A DNA stretch of 64,000 nucleotides, taken from a bacterium (GTDB taxonomy: Bacteria; Bacillota; Bacilli; Lactobacillales; Streptococcaceae). The notes beneath the pieces were generated by a model. The model made no database searches, was not told where the DNA came from, and saw only the letters and a program-made list of their open reading frames with translations. Numbering within the stretch: the first letter of the stretch is position 1; every line of letters begins with the position of its first letter. Of the stretch, positions 38,821 to 47,830 are shown one piece after another. The DNA lies in NCBI GenBank assembly GCA_905221125.1, contig CAJNBY010000007.1:1-64000 (forward strand), in the 5' to 3' direction. The translations under genes and the position numbers were made by a program.

Positions 38821-39705
38821 ATGACACACTACGTTGCAATTGATATCGGTGGAACCAACATCAAATATGGTTTGATCGACCAAGAAGGCCAACTTGTTGA
38901 ATCCCATGAAATGCCAACTGAGGCGCATAAGGGTGGTCCTCATATCTTACAAAAAACCAAAGATATCGTTGCCAGCTATCTAGAAAAAGGCCCAGTAGCA
39001 GGTGTTGCTATTTCTTCTGCGGGGATGGTGGATCCTGATAAGGGTGAGATTTTCTATGCTGGTCCTCAGATTCCCAACTATGCTGGAACTCAGTTTAAAA
39101 AAGAAATTGAGAGTACCTTTGAAATCCCTTGCGAGATTGAAAATGATGTCAATTGTGCAGGTCTTGCTGAGGCAGTATCTGGTTCAGGTAAGGGGGCGAG
39201 TGTCACTCTTTGCTTGACCATTGGAACCGGTATCGGTGGTTGCTTGATTATGGATGGGAAAGTCTTCCATGGATTTAGCAATTCAGCCTGTGAAGTCGGT
39301 TATATGCATATGCAGGATGGAGCTTTCCAAGACTTAGCCTCTACGACAGCCTTGGTGGAGTATGTAGCAGCAGCTCATGGCGATCCAGTTGATCAGTGGA
39401 ATGGCCGACGCATCTTTAAGGAAGCTACCGAAGGAAACAAAATCTGTATGGCTGGCATTGACCGTATGGTAGACTATCTTGGAAAAGGTCTGGCAAATAT
39501 TTGCTATGTGGCTAATCCAGAAGTGGTCATTCTCGGTGGCGGTATCATGGGGCAAGAGGCGATTCTCAAACCCAAGATCCGCACAGCCTTAAAAGATGCC
39601 TTGGTACCAAGCCTAGCTGAAAAAACACGATTAGAATTTGCCCATCACCAAAATACAGCAGGAATGTTGGGTGCCTACTATCATTTCAAAACAAAACAAT
39701 CCTAG
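38821..39705 (+). CDS. nanK: ROK-family N-acetylmannosamine kinase
   Basis: 294 residues. The ATP site DIGGTNIKYG (8-17) and the central GTGIGG segment mark the ROK family. The usual zinc-binding CxCG motif is not obvious. It phosphorylates ManNAc for NanE; the assignment is from context. Its stop codon lies in the stem of the terminator shared with the RpiR regulator gene. Confidence 0.88.
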   Translation: MTHYVAIDIGGTNIKYGLIDQEGQLVESHEMPTEAHKGGPHILQKTKDIVASYLEKGPVAGVAISSAGMVDPDKGEIFYAGPQIPNYAGTQFKKEIESTFEIPCEIENDVNCAGLAEAVSGSGKGASVTLCLTIGTGIGGCLIMDGKVFHGFSNSACEVGYMHMQDGAFQDLASTTALVEYVAAAHGDPVDQWNGRRIFKEATEGNKICMAGIDRMVDYLGKGLANICYVANPEVVILGGGIMGQEAILKPKIRTALKDALVPSLAEKTRLEFAHHQNTAGMLGAYYHFKTKQS

Positions 39706-39730
39706 TTTGGCTCAGCCAAGCTAGGATTTT
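39698..39730. terminator. Compact bidirectional terminator holding both stop codons
   Basis: ATCCTAG (39699-39705) pairs with CTAGGAT (39721-39727), extended inward by TTGGC/GCCAA pairing with a three-base loop. The left arm contains the nanK stop TAG and the right arm the stop of the convergent RpiR regulator. Confidence 0.8.
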
Positions 39731-40572
39731 CTGATACGTTTTTGTCTACGATAGCCGTTTAGTTTCTTATTTTCCCAATAGCTATTAAAGATTTTTTCCT
39801 TGTTTTCACGATTGATTTCTAAAAAGTAGGCATAAATCAAATCGATAAAGAAGAGCATAGGGAGTTGAGCGGATATTCGTTGAATGTAGGAAGGCTGGCT
39901 GTGGGTGGCTACAAGAACGGTCTCTGTGTAGACCTGGCTATCTTTATTGGGAACACTTGAAAAGAGTACAGTCTTTGCCCCCATCTCCTTGGCATCTAAT
40001 AAACTGTCTAAAATAGAAGGAGTTGTGCCAGAAAGGGAGAAACCGAGTACGAGACAATTCTCATCCATAATGCTGGTTGTCCAAGCAAAGCCGTCTTGAT
40101 CGGTCAAAGCCTCGCAGACCACACCCAGACGCATGAAGCGCAATTTCATTTCACGAGCGACAAGGCCAGAACTCCCTGTTCCGAAGAAGTAGACACGCTC
40201 AGCATCTTCGATTAGCTGGGCAATTCGCTCTAGTTGGACTTCGTCAATCAAGTCTTGTGTTTGTTCTCTCATATTGCTATAGCTTCTGAGGACTCGTTTG
40301 GTCAGTGGACTGTGCTTGGCGACTTGGTTGGCTTGATTTTCTGCCTGATGTTGGTATTGGAAAATAAATTCTCGATAGCCAGTAAAGCCACACTTTTTAG
40401 CAAAACGGGTCAAAGCAGCTTGAGAAATATGTAATTTTTGGGTGACTTGTTGAGAAGATAAATCATCTGTAATTGTTTCAGCTTGCAAAAAATAGCGAGC
40501 GATTTCTTGCTCAAGGTCTGTCATTTCTTCAAAATGTGAATCAATGACAGTTGCGATATCTGGTTTGTCCAT
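39721..40572 (-). CDS. nanR: RpiR-family transcriptional regulator of sialic-acid genes
   Basis: 283 residues. An N-terminal RpiR helix-turn-helix (~1-77, KLHISQAALTRFAKKCGF) is followed by a SIS sugar-phosphate-binding domain (~125-260, FFGTGSSGLVAREM). It is convergent with the lyase-kinase operon. By family and place it should sense a sugar phosphate of the sialic-acid path and control the nan promoters. Confidence 0.88.
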   Translation of the reverse strand: MDKPDIATVIDSHFEEMTDLEQEIARYFLQAETITDDLSSQQVTQKLHISQAALTRFAKKCGFTGYREFIFQYQHQAENQANQVAKHSPLTKRVLRSYSNMREQTQDLIDEVQLERIAQLIEDAERVYFFGTGSSGLVAREMKLRFMRLGVVCEALTDQDGFAWTTSIMDENCLVLGFSLSGTTPSILDSLLDAKEMGAKTVLFSSVPNKDSQVYTETVLVATHSQPSYIQRISAQLPMLFFIDLIYAYFLEINRENKEKIFNSYWENKKLNGYRRQKRIRKS

Positions 40573-40634
40573 AGAGAAGGCTCCTTTAAATGAGTCGTAT
40601 TGGAAAAAGACTAGATTATTGAACTTTTACATTC

Positions 40635-40663
40635 ATTATAACATATAATATAGGGATGAATAA
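40635..40663 (-). promoter_or_regulatory. Probable promoter of the RpiR regulator gene
   Basis: On the minus strand, TGT-TATAAT extended -10 (40643-40635), a 17-base spacer and a weak -35 TTATTC (40663-40658). Confidence 0.5.
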
Positions 40664-40758
40664 ATAAAAACGTATCTTACCTTAAAAACGAAAAAAGCTT
40701 CTTTCTTTTCCATAATTTTCTGCTCAAATTGTGGTACAATTAAGAGTAAGATTTTAAT

Positions 40759-40874
40759 TATACTCTTCGAAAATCCAATTCAAACTACGTCAGCTTTATC
40801 GGCAACCTCAAAGCTGTACTTTGAGCAACCTGTGGCTAACTTCCTAGTTTGATCTTTGATTTTCATTGAGTATT
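40759..40874 (+). repeat. BOX element (boxA-boxB-boxC) before pbp2B
   Basis: BoxA (TATACTCTTCGAAAATCC, CAAACTACGTCAGC), a boxB-like block (GGCAACCTCAAAGCTGTACTTTGAGCAA) and boxC (GGCTAACTTCCTAGTTTGATCTTTGATTTTCATTGAGTAT) in order. It ends 20 bp before the pbp2B start, so it is probably transcribed in the leader. Confidence 0.92.
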
Positions 40875-40893
40875 AGAAATGAGACTGATTTGT

Positions 40894-42936
40894 ATGAGAA
40901 AATTTAACAGCCATTCGATTCCGATTCGGCTTAATTTATTGTTTTCAATTGTCATTTTACTCTTTATGACCATTATTGGTCGTTTGTTGTATATGCAGGT
41001 TTTGAACAAGGATTTTTACGAAAAAAAGCTAGCCTCAGCTAGTCAGACCAAGGTCACAACCAGTTCTGCCCGTGGGGAAATCTATGATGCTAGTGGAAAA
41101 CCTTTGGTAGAAAATACGTTAAAGCAGGTTGTTTCCTTTACGCGTAGTAATAAAATGACGGCTAAAGATCTGAAAGAAATCGCTAGTCAGTTACTGGGAT
41201 ATGTGAGCATCACTTCGCCAAATTTGACAGAACGCCAGCTGGCAGATTACTATTTGGCTGATCCTGAAATCTATAAAAAAACAGTAGAGGCTCTCCCAAG
41301 TGAGAAACGCTTGGATTCAGATGGCAATCGCCTATCCGAATCAGAACTGTATAACAATGCGGTCGATAGCGTTCAAGCGAGTCAACTAAACTATACAGAG
41401 GATGAAAAGAAAGAAATCTATCTTTTTAGTCAGTTAAATGCCGTTGGAAACTTTGCGACAGGAACCATTGTGACAGATGCCTTGACAGATACCCAGATTG
41501 CTCTGATTGCATCTGCTTCGAAACAATTACCCGGTGTCAGCATCTCAACTTCATGGGATCGAAAAGTTCTAGAAACTTCCCTTTCTTCTATAGTAGGTAG
41601 TGTATCCAGTGAAAAAGCTGGTCTCCCAGCGGAAGAAGCAGATGCCTATCTTAAAAAAGGTTATTCTCTAAATGATCGTGTGGGGACCTCTTATCTAGAA
41701 AAGCAATACGAGGAAACTTTGCAAGGTAAACGCTCAGTGAAGGAAATTCATCTAGATAAGTACGGTAATATGGAAAGTGTCGAAAATATCGAAGATGGTA
41801 CCAAAGGGAATAATATTAAACTGACCATTGATTTGGCCTTCCAAGATAGCGTGGATGCTCTGCTGAAAAGTTACTTCAATTCAGAGTTGGGAAATGGTGG
41901 AGCTAAGTATTCTGAAGGTGTGTATGCAGTCGCCCTTAATCCAAAAACAGGTGCTGTATTATCCATGTCAGGGATCAAACATGACCTGAAAACGGGAGAG
42001 TTGACGCCTGATTCCTTGGGAACGGTAACCAATGTCTTTGTCCCAGGTTCAGTTGTCAAAGCAGCGACCATCAGTTCTGGTTGGGAAAATGGAGTCTTGT
42101 CAGGAAACCAGACCTTGACAGACCAGTCCATTGTCTTTCAAGGTTCAGCCCCAATTAATTCTTGGTATACTGCCTTTTCTGGGCCAATGCCGATTACGGC
42201 AGTTCAGGCTCTAGAGTATTCATCCAATACTTATATGGTCCAAACAGCCTTAGGTCTTATGGGGCAGACCTACCAACCTAATATGTTTGTCGGCACCAGC
42301 AATCTAGAGTCTGCTATGGGGAAACTGCGTTCAACCTTTGGCGAATATGGCTTGGGGTCTGCGACCGGAATTGACCTACCAGATGAATCTACTGGATTTA
42401 TTCCTAAAGACTATGATTTTGCCAATTACATCACCAATGCTTTTGGGCAGTTTGATAACTATACGCCGATGCAGTTGGCTCAGTATGTGGCAACGATTGC
42501 AAATGATGGTGTTCGTGTAGCTCCTCGTATTGTTGAAGGCATTTATGGCAATAATGATAAGGGAGGACTAGGTGACTTGATTCAGCAACTGCAACCGACA
42601 GAAATGAATAAGGTCAACATATCCGACTCCGATATGAGTATCTTGCACCAAGGTTTTTATCAGGTTGCCCATGGAACTAGTGGGTTGACAACTGGCCGTG
42701 CCTTTTCAAAGGGTGCCTTGGTATCTATTAGCGGAAAAACGGGTACAGCCGAAAGTTATGTGGCAGATGGTCAGCAAGCAACCAATACCAATGCGGTGGC
42801 CTATGCCCCATCTGATAATCCCCAAATCGCTGTGGCAGTGGTCTTTCCTCATAATACCAATTTAACAAATGGTGTAGGACCTTCCATTGCGCGTGACATT
42901 ATCAATCTGTATCAAAAATACCATCCAATGAACTAG
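40894..42936 (+). CDS. pbp2B: Penicillin-binding protein 2B (class B transpeptidase)
   Basis: 680 residues. A short cytoplasmic tail and one membrane anchor (~14-35) are followed by a dimerisation domain and a transpeptidase domain with Ser386-x-x-Lys (SVVK), SSN (443-445) and KTG (615-617 region, GKTGTAES). It cross-links side-wall peptidoglycan during elongation. ATG 40894 (MRKFNSHS) is used; an in-frame ATG five codons earlier is possible, and neither has a strong ribosome site. From memory of the R6 sequence, this allele differs in blocks, including Gly476 in place of Glu and AFSGPM at 427-432. Confidence 0.96.
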   Translation: MRKFNSHSIPIRLNLLFSIVILLFMTIIGRLLYMQVLNKDFYEKKLASASQTKVTTSSARGEIYDASGKPLVENTLKQVVSFTRSNKMTAKDLKEIASQLLGYVSITSPNLTERQLADYYLADPEIYKKTVEALPSEKRLDSDGNRLSESELYNNAVDSVQASQLNYTEDEKKEIYLFSQLNAVGNFATGTIVTDALTDTQIALIASASKQLPGVSISTSWDRKVLETSLSSIVGSVSSEKAGLPAEEADAYLKKGYSLNDRVGTSYLEKQYEETLQGKRSVKEIHLDKYGNMESVENIEDGTKGNNIKLTIDLAFQDSVDALLKSYFNSELGNGGAKYSEGVYAVALNPKTGAVLSMSGIKHDLKTGELTPDSLGTVTNVFVPGSVVKAATISSGWENGVLSGNQTLTDQSIVFQGSAPINSWYTAFSGPMPITAVQALEYSSNTYMVQTALGLMGQTYQPNMFVGTSNLESAMGKLRSTFGEYGLGSATGIDLPDESTGFIPKDYDFANYITNAFGQFDNYTPMQLAQYVATIANDGVRVAPRIVEGIYGNNDKGGLGDLIQQLQPTEMNKVNISDSDMSILHQGFYQVAHGTSGLTTGRAFSKGALVSISGKTGTAESYVADGQQATNTNAVAYAPSDNPQIAVAVVFPHNTNLTNGVGPSIARDIINLYQKYHPMN

Positions 42937-42946
42937 AAAGGAATTT

Positions 42947-43543
42947 ATGCTTTATCCAACACCCATTGCCAAGCTGATTGACAGTTATTCTAAGTTACCA
43001 GGTATCGGGATTAAGACGGCTACGCGTCTGGCCTTTTATACGATTGGGATGTCTGATGATGATGTCAATGAATTTGCGAAAAATCTCCTTTCTGCTAAGA
43101 GAGAATTGACCTATTGTTCCATCTGCGGTCGTTTGACAGACGACGATCCTTGTTCTATCTGTACCGATCCGACTCGTGACCAGACAACGATTTTGGTTCT
43201 TGAGGATAGTCGTGATGTGGCGGCTATGGAAAATATCCAAGAATACCACGGACTCTATCATGTCTTGCATGGACTCATTTCTCCCATGAATGGCATCAGT
43301 CCAGACGATATCAATCTCAAGAGCCTCATGACTCGTCTTATGGATAGTGAGGTTTCAGAAGTGATTGTGGCGACCAATGCCACAGCAGATGGGGAAGCGA
43401 CTTCGATGTATCTTTCGCGTCTGCTCAAGCCAGCTGGGATAAAGGTTACTCGTCTGGCACGAGGGCTCGCTGTGGGAGCAGATATCGAGTATGCGGACGA
43501 AGTCACACTCTTACGAGCCATTGAAAATCGGACAGAGTTGTAA
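42947..43543 (+). CDS. recR: Recombination mediator RecR
   Basis: 198 residues. A helix-hairpin-helix (~10-40, [15 protein letters not shown]), a C4 zinc finger (CSIC and CSIC, residues ~57-72) and a Toprim domain follow one another as in the family. With RecF/RecO it helps load RecA on gapped DNA. It is 10 bp after pbp2B. Confidence 0.97.
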   Translation: MLYPTPIAKLIDSYSKLPGIGIKTATRLAFYTIGMSDDDVNEFAKNLLSAKRELTYCSICGRLTDDDPCSICTDPTRDQTTILVLEDSRDVAAMENIQEYHGLYHVLHGLISPMNGISPDDINLKSLMTRLMDSEVSEVIVATNATADGEATSMYLSRLLKPAGIKVTRLARGLAVGADIEYADEVTLLRAIENRTEL

Positions 43544-43585
43544 GTGTAGACAAATTTACGAACTTCATCCATTTATAAAAAATCA

Positions 43586-43621
43586 AGGAGGCTGAAAATC
43601 GTTGATATCGGCCTCTTTTTG
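43586..43621 (+). terminator. Terminator after recR
   Basis: GAGGC (43588-43592) pairs with GCCTC (43611-43615), followed by TTTTT. The stem is short. Confidence 0.6.
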
Positions 43622-43652
43622 TATAGTGTGATGAATAGTGTCAGGTTCAAGT

Positions 43653-43681
43653 TTTAAAAAACCAAGCAAATATGATATACT
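43653..43681 (+). promoter_or_regulatory. ddl promoter
   Basis: A weak -35 TTTAAA (43653-43658), a 17-base spacer and an extended -10, TGA-TATACT (43673-43681). Confidence 0.6.
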
Positions 43682-43718
43682 AAAGAGCGAGTATTCTAGT
43701 AGAATTAGGACAAATAAT

Positions 43719-44762
43719 ATGAAACAAACGATTATTCTTTTATATGGTGGACGGAGTGCGGAACGCGAAGTCTCTGTCCTTTCAGCTGAAAGTGTTATGC
43801 GTGCGGTCAATTATGACCGTTTCACAGTCAAGGCTTTCTTCATCAGCCAGTCAGGTGACTTTATCAAAACGCAGGAATTTAGTCAGACTCCGGGGCAAGA
43901 AGACCGTCTCATGACCAATGCAACCATTGACTGGGATAAGAAAGTTGCACCAAGTGCCATCTACGAAGAAGGCGCAGTGGTCTTTCCAGTCCTTCACGGC
44001 CCGATGGGAGAAGATGGCTCTGTTCAAGGATTCTTGGAAGTTTTGAAAATGCCTTATGTCGGCTGTAATATCTTGTCATCCAGTCTTGCCATGGATAAAA
44101 TCACGACTAAACGTGTTTTGGAATCTGCTGGTATTGCCCAAGTTCCTTATGTGGCCATCGTTGAAGGTGATGATGTGACTGCTAAAATCTCTGAAGTGGA
44201 AGAAAGATTGACTTATCCAGTCTTCACCAAACCATCAAACATGGGTTCAAGTGTCGGTATTTCTAAGTCTGAAAATCAAGAAGAACTCCGTCAAGCCTTG
44301 AAACTTGCCTTCCAATATGATAGCCGTGTTTTGGTTGAACAAGGGGTGAATGCCCGTGAAATCGAGGTTGGTCTCTTGGGCAACTACGATGTCAAGAGTA
44401 CGCTGCCAGGAGAAGTTGTCAAGGATGTTGCCTTCTACGACTATGACGCCAAGTATATTGATAACAAGATTACTATGGATATTCCAGCCAAGATCAGTGA
44501 TGATGTAGTAGCTGTCATGCGTCAAAATGCAGAAACGGCCTTTCGTGCGATTGGTGGACTAGGTCTCTCTCGTTGTGATTTCTTCTATACAGATAAGGGA
44601 GAGATTTTCCTAAACGAGCTTAATACCATGCCAGGTTTCACCCAGTGGTCTATGTATCCACTACTTTGGGACAATATGGGAATCAGCTACCCAGAACTAA
44701 TCGAGCATTTGGTTGACCTTGCCAAGGAAAGTTTTGACAAGCGCGAAGCGCATTTGCTATAA
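43719..44762 (+). CDS. ddl: D-alanine--D-alanine ligase
   Basis: 347 residues, an ATP-grasp ligase. The N-terminal [14 protein letters not shown], the HGPMGEDG loop, the ATP-binding [12 protein letters not shown] and the C-terminal LNTMPGFT are typical. It joins two D-alanines for the peptidoglycan stem, feeding MurF encoded next. ATG 43719 follows AGGA; the longer frame from 43638 overlaps the promoter. Confidence 0.97.
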   Translation: MKQTIILLYGGRSAEREVSVLSAESVMRAVNYDRFTVKAFFISQSGDFIKTQEFSQTPGQEDRLMTNATIDWDKKVAPSAIYEEGAVVFPVLHGPMGEDGSVQGFLEVLKMPYVGCNILSSSLAMDKITTKRVLESAGIAQVPYVAIVEGDDVTAKISEVEERLTYPVFTKPSNMGSSVGISKSENQEELRQALKLAFQYDSRVLVEQGVNAREIEVGLLGNYDVKSTLPGEVVKDVAFYDYDAKYIDNKITMDIPAKISDDVVAVMRQNAETAFRAIGGLGLSRCDFFYTDKGEIFLNELNTMPGFTQWSMYPLLWDNMGISYPELIEHLVDLAKESFDKREAHLL

Positions 44763-44773
44763 AAATGAAAGAG

Positions 44774-44839
44774 AGGGTAGAAGCCAGAACTATCACTGCA
44801 TGGTGGTCAGAGTTCTCGGACTTCAACCCTTTTTAAAGG
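44774..44839 (+). terminator. Long hairpin between ddl and murF
   Basis: AGGGTAGAAG pairs with CTTCAACCCT at the base, with an AGAACT/AGTTCT and CAC/GTG upper stem, followed by TTTTTAAA. It is a likely partial terminator, so murF may have separate or reduced transcription. Confidence 0.65.
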
Positions 44840-44846
44840 AGTAGAA

Positions 44847-46217
44847 ATGAAATTAACAATCCATGAAGTTGCCCAAGCTGTTGGAGCTAAAAATGATGTT
44901 AGTCTTTTTGCGGACGTTCAGTTAGAAAAAGCTGAGTTTGACAGTCGTTTGATTGGGCCAGGTGATTTGTTTGTGCCACTCAAAGGTGCTCGTGATGGGC
45001 ATGACTTTATCGAAACATCTTTTGAAAATGGTGCAGCAGTAACCTTGTCTGAGAAAGAGGTCGCAAATCATCCTTACATTCTAGTAGACGATGTGTTGAC
45101 TGCCTTTCAACAATTAGCTGCCTACTATCTTGAAAAAACGGGAGTTGATGTCTTTGCAGTTACAGGTTCAAATGGCAAGACAACCACTAAGGATATGTTG
45201 GCACACTTGCTTTCAACAACCTACAAGACCTACAAAACACAAGGAAACTACAATAACGAGATTGGCCTTCCTTACACAGTTCTTCATATGCCTGAAGGGA
45301 CAGAAAAGTTGGTCTTGGAGATGGGGCAGGATCACTTGGGAGATATTCATCTCTTGTCAGAATTGGCTCATCCAAAAACAGCCATCGTGACCTTGGTTGG
45401 AGAAGCTCATTTAGCCTTTTTCAAAGACCGTTCGGAAATCGCTAAAGGAAAAATGCAAATTGCAGATGGTATGGCTTCAGGTTCTTTGCTTTTGGCACCG
45501 GCTGATTCGATTGTAGAGGACTATTTGCCAGCTGATAAAAAGGTGGTTCGATTTGGTCAAGGAGCAGAGCTGGAAATCATAGACTTGATTGAGCGCAAGG
45601 ATAGTCTGACCTTTAAGGCTAATTTCTTGGAACAAGCCCTCGATTTGCCAGTGACTGGCAAGTACAATGCCACTAATGCCATGATTGCGTCCTATGTTGC
45701 CCTACAAGAAGGAGTGTCAGAGGAACAGATTCGTCAGGCCTTCAAAAATCTTGAATTGACGCGTAACCGTACCGAGTGGAAGAAAGCGGCCAATGGAGCA
45801 GATATTCTGTCAGATGTTTACAATGCCAATCCCACAGCTATGAAGCTGATATTGGAGACATTCTCTGCTATTCCAGCCAACGAAGGGGGCAAGAAAATCG
45901 CTGTTTTGGCTGACATGAAGGAACTCGGTGACCAGTCTGTTCAGCTCCATAACCAGATGATTTTGAGCCTCTCGCCAGATGTGCTTGATACCGTGATTTT
46001 CTATGGAGAAGATATCGCAGAATTGGCCCAACTTGCCAGTCAAATGTTCCCAATTGGGCACGTTTACTACTTCAAAAAAACAGCCGACGAGGATCAATTT
46101 GAAGACCTAGTCAAGCAGGTTAAGGAAAGACTCAGTGCCAATGATCAAATCTTGCTCAAGGGCTCTAACTCCATGAATCTAGCTAAGCTGGTAGAAAGTT
46201 TAGAAAATGAATGCTAG
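44847..46217 (+). CDS. murF: UDP-MurNAc-tripeptide--D-alanyl-D-alanine ligase MurF
   Basis: 456 residues. The Mur-ligase ATP site is TGSNGKTTTKD (~110-120), with central NNEIGLPYTVL and NPTAMK segments. It adds the D-Ala-D-Ala made by Ddl to the cytoplasmic wall precursor. Its end overlaps the Nudix gene by 11 bp. Confidence 0.96.
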   Translation: MKLTIHEVAQAVGAKNDVSLFADVQLEKAEFDSRLIGPGDLFVPLKGARDGHDFIETSFENGAAVTLSEKEVANHPYILVDDVLTAFQQLAAYYLEKTGVDVFAVTGSNGKTTTKDMLAHLLSTTYKTYKTQGNYNNEIGLPYTVLHMPEGTEKLVLEMGQDHLGDIHLLSELAHPKTAIVTLVGEAHLAFFKDRSEIAKGKMQIADGMASGSLLLAPADSIVEDYLPADKKVVRFGQGAELEIIDLIERKDSLTFKANFLEQALDLPVTGKYNATNAMIASYVALQEGVSEEQIRQAFKNLELTRNRTEWKKAANGADILSDVYNANPTAMKLILETFSAIPANEGGKKIAVLADMKELGDQSVQLHNQMILSLSPDVLDTVIFYGEDIAELAQLASQMFPIGHVYYFKKTADEDQFEDLVKQVKERLSANDQILLKGSNSMNLAKLVESLENEC

Positions 46218-46818
46218 TGATTTTGTCAAGTATTTGCAAAGAATGATTGCCATTACAGATACTGGGTTAACCTTTACAAAAGATTCTTTTGACCGTGAGC
46301 GCTATGAAGACTTGCGAGGTCTTTTATCTGAAATGTTGAATCAGGTATCAGACCTTGATGCAGAAGAAGTGGCAGAAGTCTTGAAGCCAACTTCTGCTTA
46401 TGCGACTCCGTTAATGGACGTCCGTGCTTGGATTGTTGAGGACGAAAAGATTTGTCTGGTTCGGGGACAAGGGGAGGATAGTTGGGCTTTGCCAGGTGGC
46501 TTTGGTGAAGTCGGCTATTCTCCAACCGAAAATATTCTCAAGGAAATTGAAGAAGAAACAGGTTTTGAAGCCAAAGTTGAAAGACTGCTAGCTGTTTTTG
46601 ATACCAATCGTTTCCAACTACAGAGCAAACAGTATGCAAAATTTGTCTTTGAATGTAAGCTTCTCGATGGACAATTCCAAGAAAATCAAGAAATTGCAGA
46701 CCTTCAATTTTTTGCTATTGACCAACTGCCGACCTTATCTGAAAAACGTATTACCAAGGAGCAAATAGAGATTCTTTGGCAGGTTTATCAAGGTCAGAGG
46801 GAGCAATATCTGGACTAA
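46207..46818 (+). CDS. Nudix hydrolase with N-terminal helical domain
   Basis: 203 residues. A helical N-terminal extension (~1-60) precedes a Nudix domain. The Nudix box runs GGFGEVGYSPTENILKEIEE and on to ETGF. Tyr replaces the usual first Glu and Lys the usual Arg; both changes are known in YjhB-type ADP-ribose or nucleotide-diphosphate pyrophosphatases, so it is probably active. The substrate is not certain. It is translationally coupled to murF. Confidence 0.87.
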   Translation: MNASDFVKYLQRMIAITDTGLTFTKDSFDRERYEDLRGLLSEMLNQVSDLDAEEVAEVLKPTSAYATPLMDVRAWIVEDEKICLVRGQGEDSWALPGGFGEVGYSPTENILKEIEEETGFEAKVERLLAVFDTNRFQLQSKQYAKFVFECKLLDGQFQENQEIADLQFFAIDQLPTLSEKRITKEQIEILWQVYQGQREQYLD

Positions 46819-46908
46819 GAAGATGATTATCGTATTTCTAAATCCATTTTTGACAAATAGCATGGTATAATAAAATGCAGGAAAATTTTGAATCATGAGG
46901 AAGACTAG

Positions 46909-47613
46909 ATGAATTTATGGGATATTTTCTTTACGACCCAAGCAACAGAGCCACCCAAGTTTGATCTTTTTTGGTATGTTAGCCTATTTACGCTTTTAGC
47001 CTTAACCTTTTATACAGCCTATCGCTATCGTGAAAAGAAGGTTTACCAACGATTTTTCCAGATTTTACAGGCAGTTCAGTTAATCCTTCTCTATGGTTGG
47101 TACTGGGTCAATCATATGCCACTGTCAGAAAGCTTACCCTTTTACCATTGTCGTATGGCCATGTTTGTGGTACTCTTGCTTCCTGGTCAGTCCAAATATC
47201 GGCAGTATTTTGCATTACTAGGAACATTTGGGACATTAGCAGCCTTTGTTTATCCAGTGCCAGATGCCTATCCTTTCCCACATATTGCCATTTTGTCCTT
47301 TATCTTTGGGCACTTAGCTCTCTTGGGGAACTCACTGGTTTATCTATTGAGACAGTATGATGCACGATTGCTAGATGTGAAGAGAATTTTTCTTATGACC
47401 TTTGGACTAAATGCCTTAATTTTTGTGGTCAATTTAGTAACAGGTGGTGATTACGGATTCTTGACAAAACCGCCATTGGTTGGAGATCACGGCTTAGTAG
47501 CTAATTATTTGATTGTTTCTCTGGCCTTGTCAGCAGCGATTACTTTGACAAAGAAAATCTTGGAACTATTTTTAGAACAAGAAGCAGAAAAAATGATTGC
47601 AAAGAAAGCTTAG
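46909..47613 (+). CDS. YwaF-family integral membrane protein
   Basis: 234 residues with about six or seven transmembrane segments and a conserved-looking PFYHCRM motif in the second loop. It resembles the YwaF/TIGR02206 family of unknown function. An extended -10 (TGG-TATAAT, 46863-46871) gives it its own promoter. Its stop codon is in the loop of the terminator at 47601. Confidence 0.8.
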   Translation: MNLWDIFFTTQATEPPKFDLFWYVSLFTLLALTFYTAYRYREKKVYQRFFQILQAVQLILLYGWYWVNHMPLSESLPFYHCRMAMFVVLLLPGQSKYRQYFALLGTFGTLAAFVYPVPDAYPFPHIAILSFIFGHLALLGNSLVYLLRQYDARLLDVKRIFLMTFGLNALIFVVNLVTGGDYGFLTKPPLVGDHGLVANYLIVSLALSAAITLTKKILELFLEQEAEKMIAKKA

Positions 47614-47630
47614 AAATGAGCTTTCTTTTT
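47601..47630 (+). terminator. Terminator overlapping the end of the YwaF-like gene
   Basis: AAAGAAAGCT (47601-47610) pairs with AGCTTTCTTT (47619-47628), followed by TT. The gene stop lies in the loop. Confidence 0.8.
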
Positions 47631-47740
47631 GGCAATAGACAGATTATTGTTGGCTACATAGAGTAGAAAAATTCTTGTAAAGGAAAAGTGAAAAATTGGC
47701 TAGTAAATTTAGGAAAAACTAAGCACAATCAGATTTTTTG

Positions 47741-47749
47741 TGTTATAAT
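47741..47749 (+). promoter_or_regulatory. Extended -10 promoter before ftsA
   Basis: TGT-TATAAT at 47741-47749, about 80 bp before the ftsA ATG. No good -35 is visible, which is common for extended -10 promoters. Confidence 0.55.
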
Positions 47750-47830
47750 ATTCTGTGAATAGCTATGCCTATGTTTAGCTATGGAATAATACGAAGTGCG
47801 AAACTTGGAAGATAGAGAGGATGCGATGTA

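Noticed and set aside
46477..46560. Nudix box looks broken (Tyr and Lys at two consensus positions)
   Set aside because: The same changes occur in YjhB-type members that are active, so this is a subfamily trait rather than decay.
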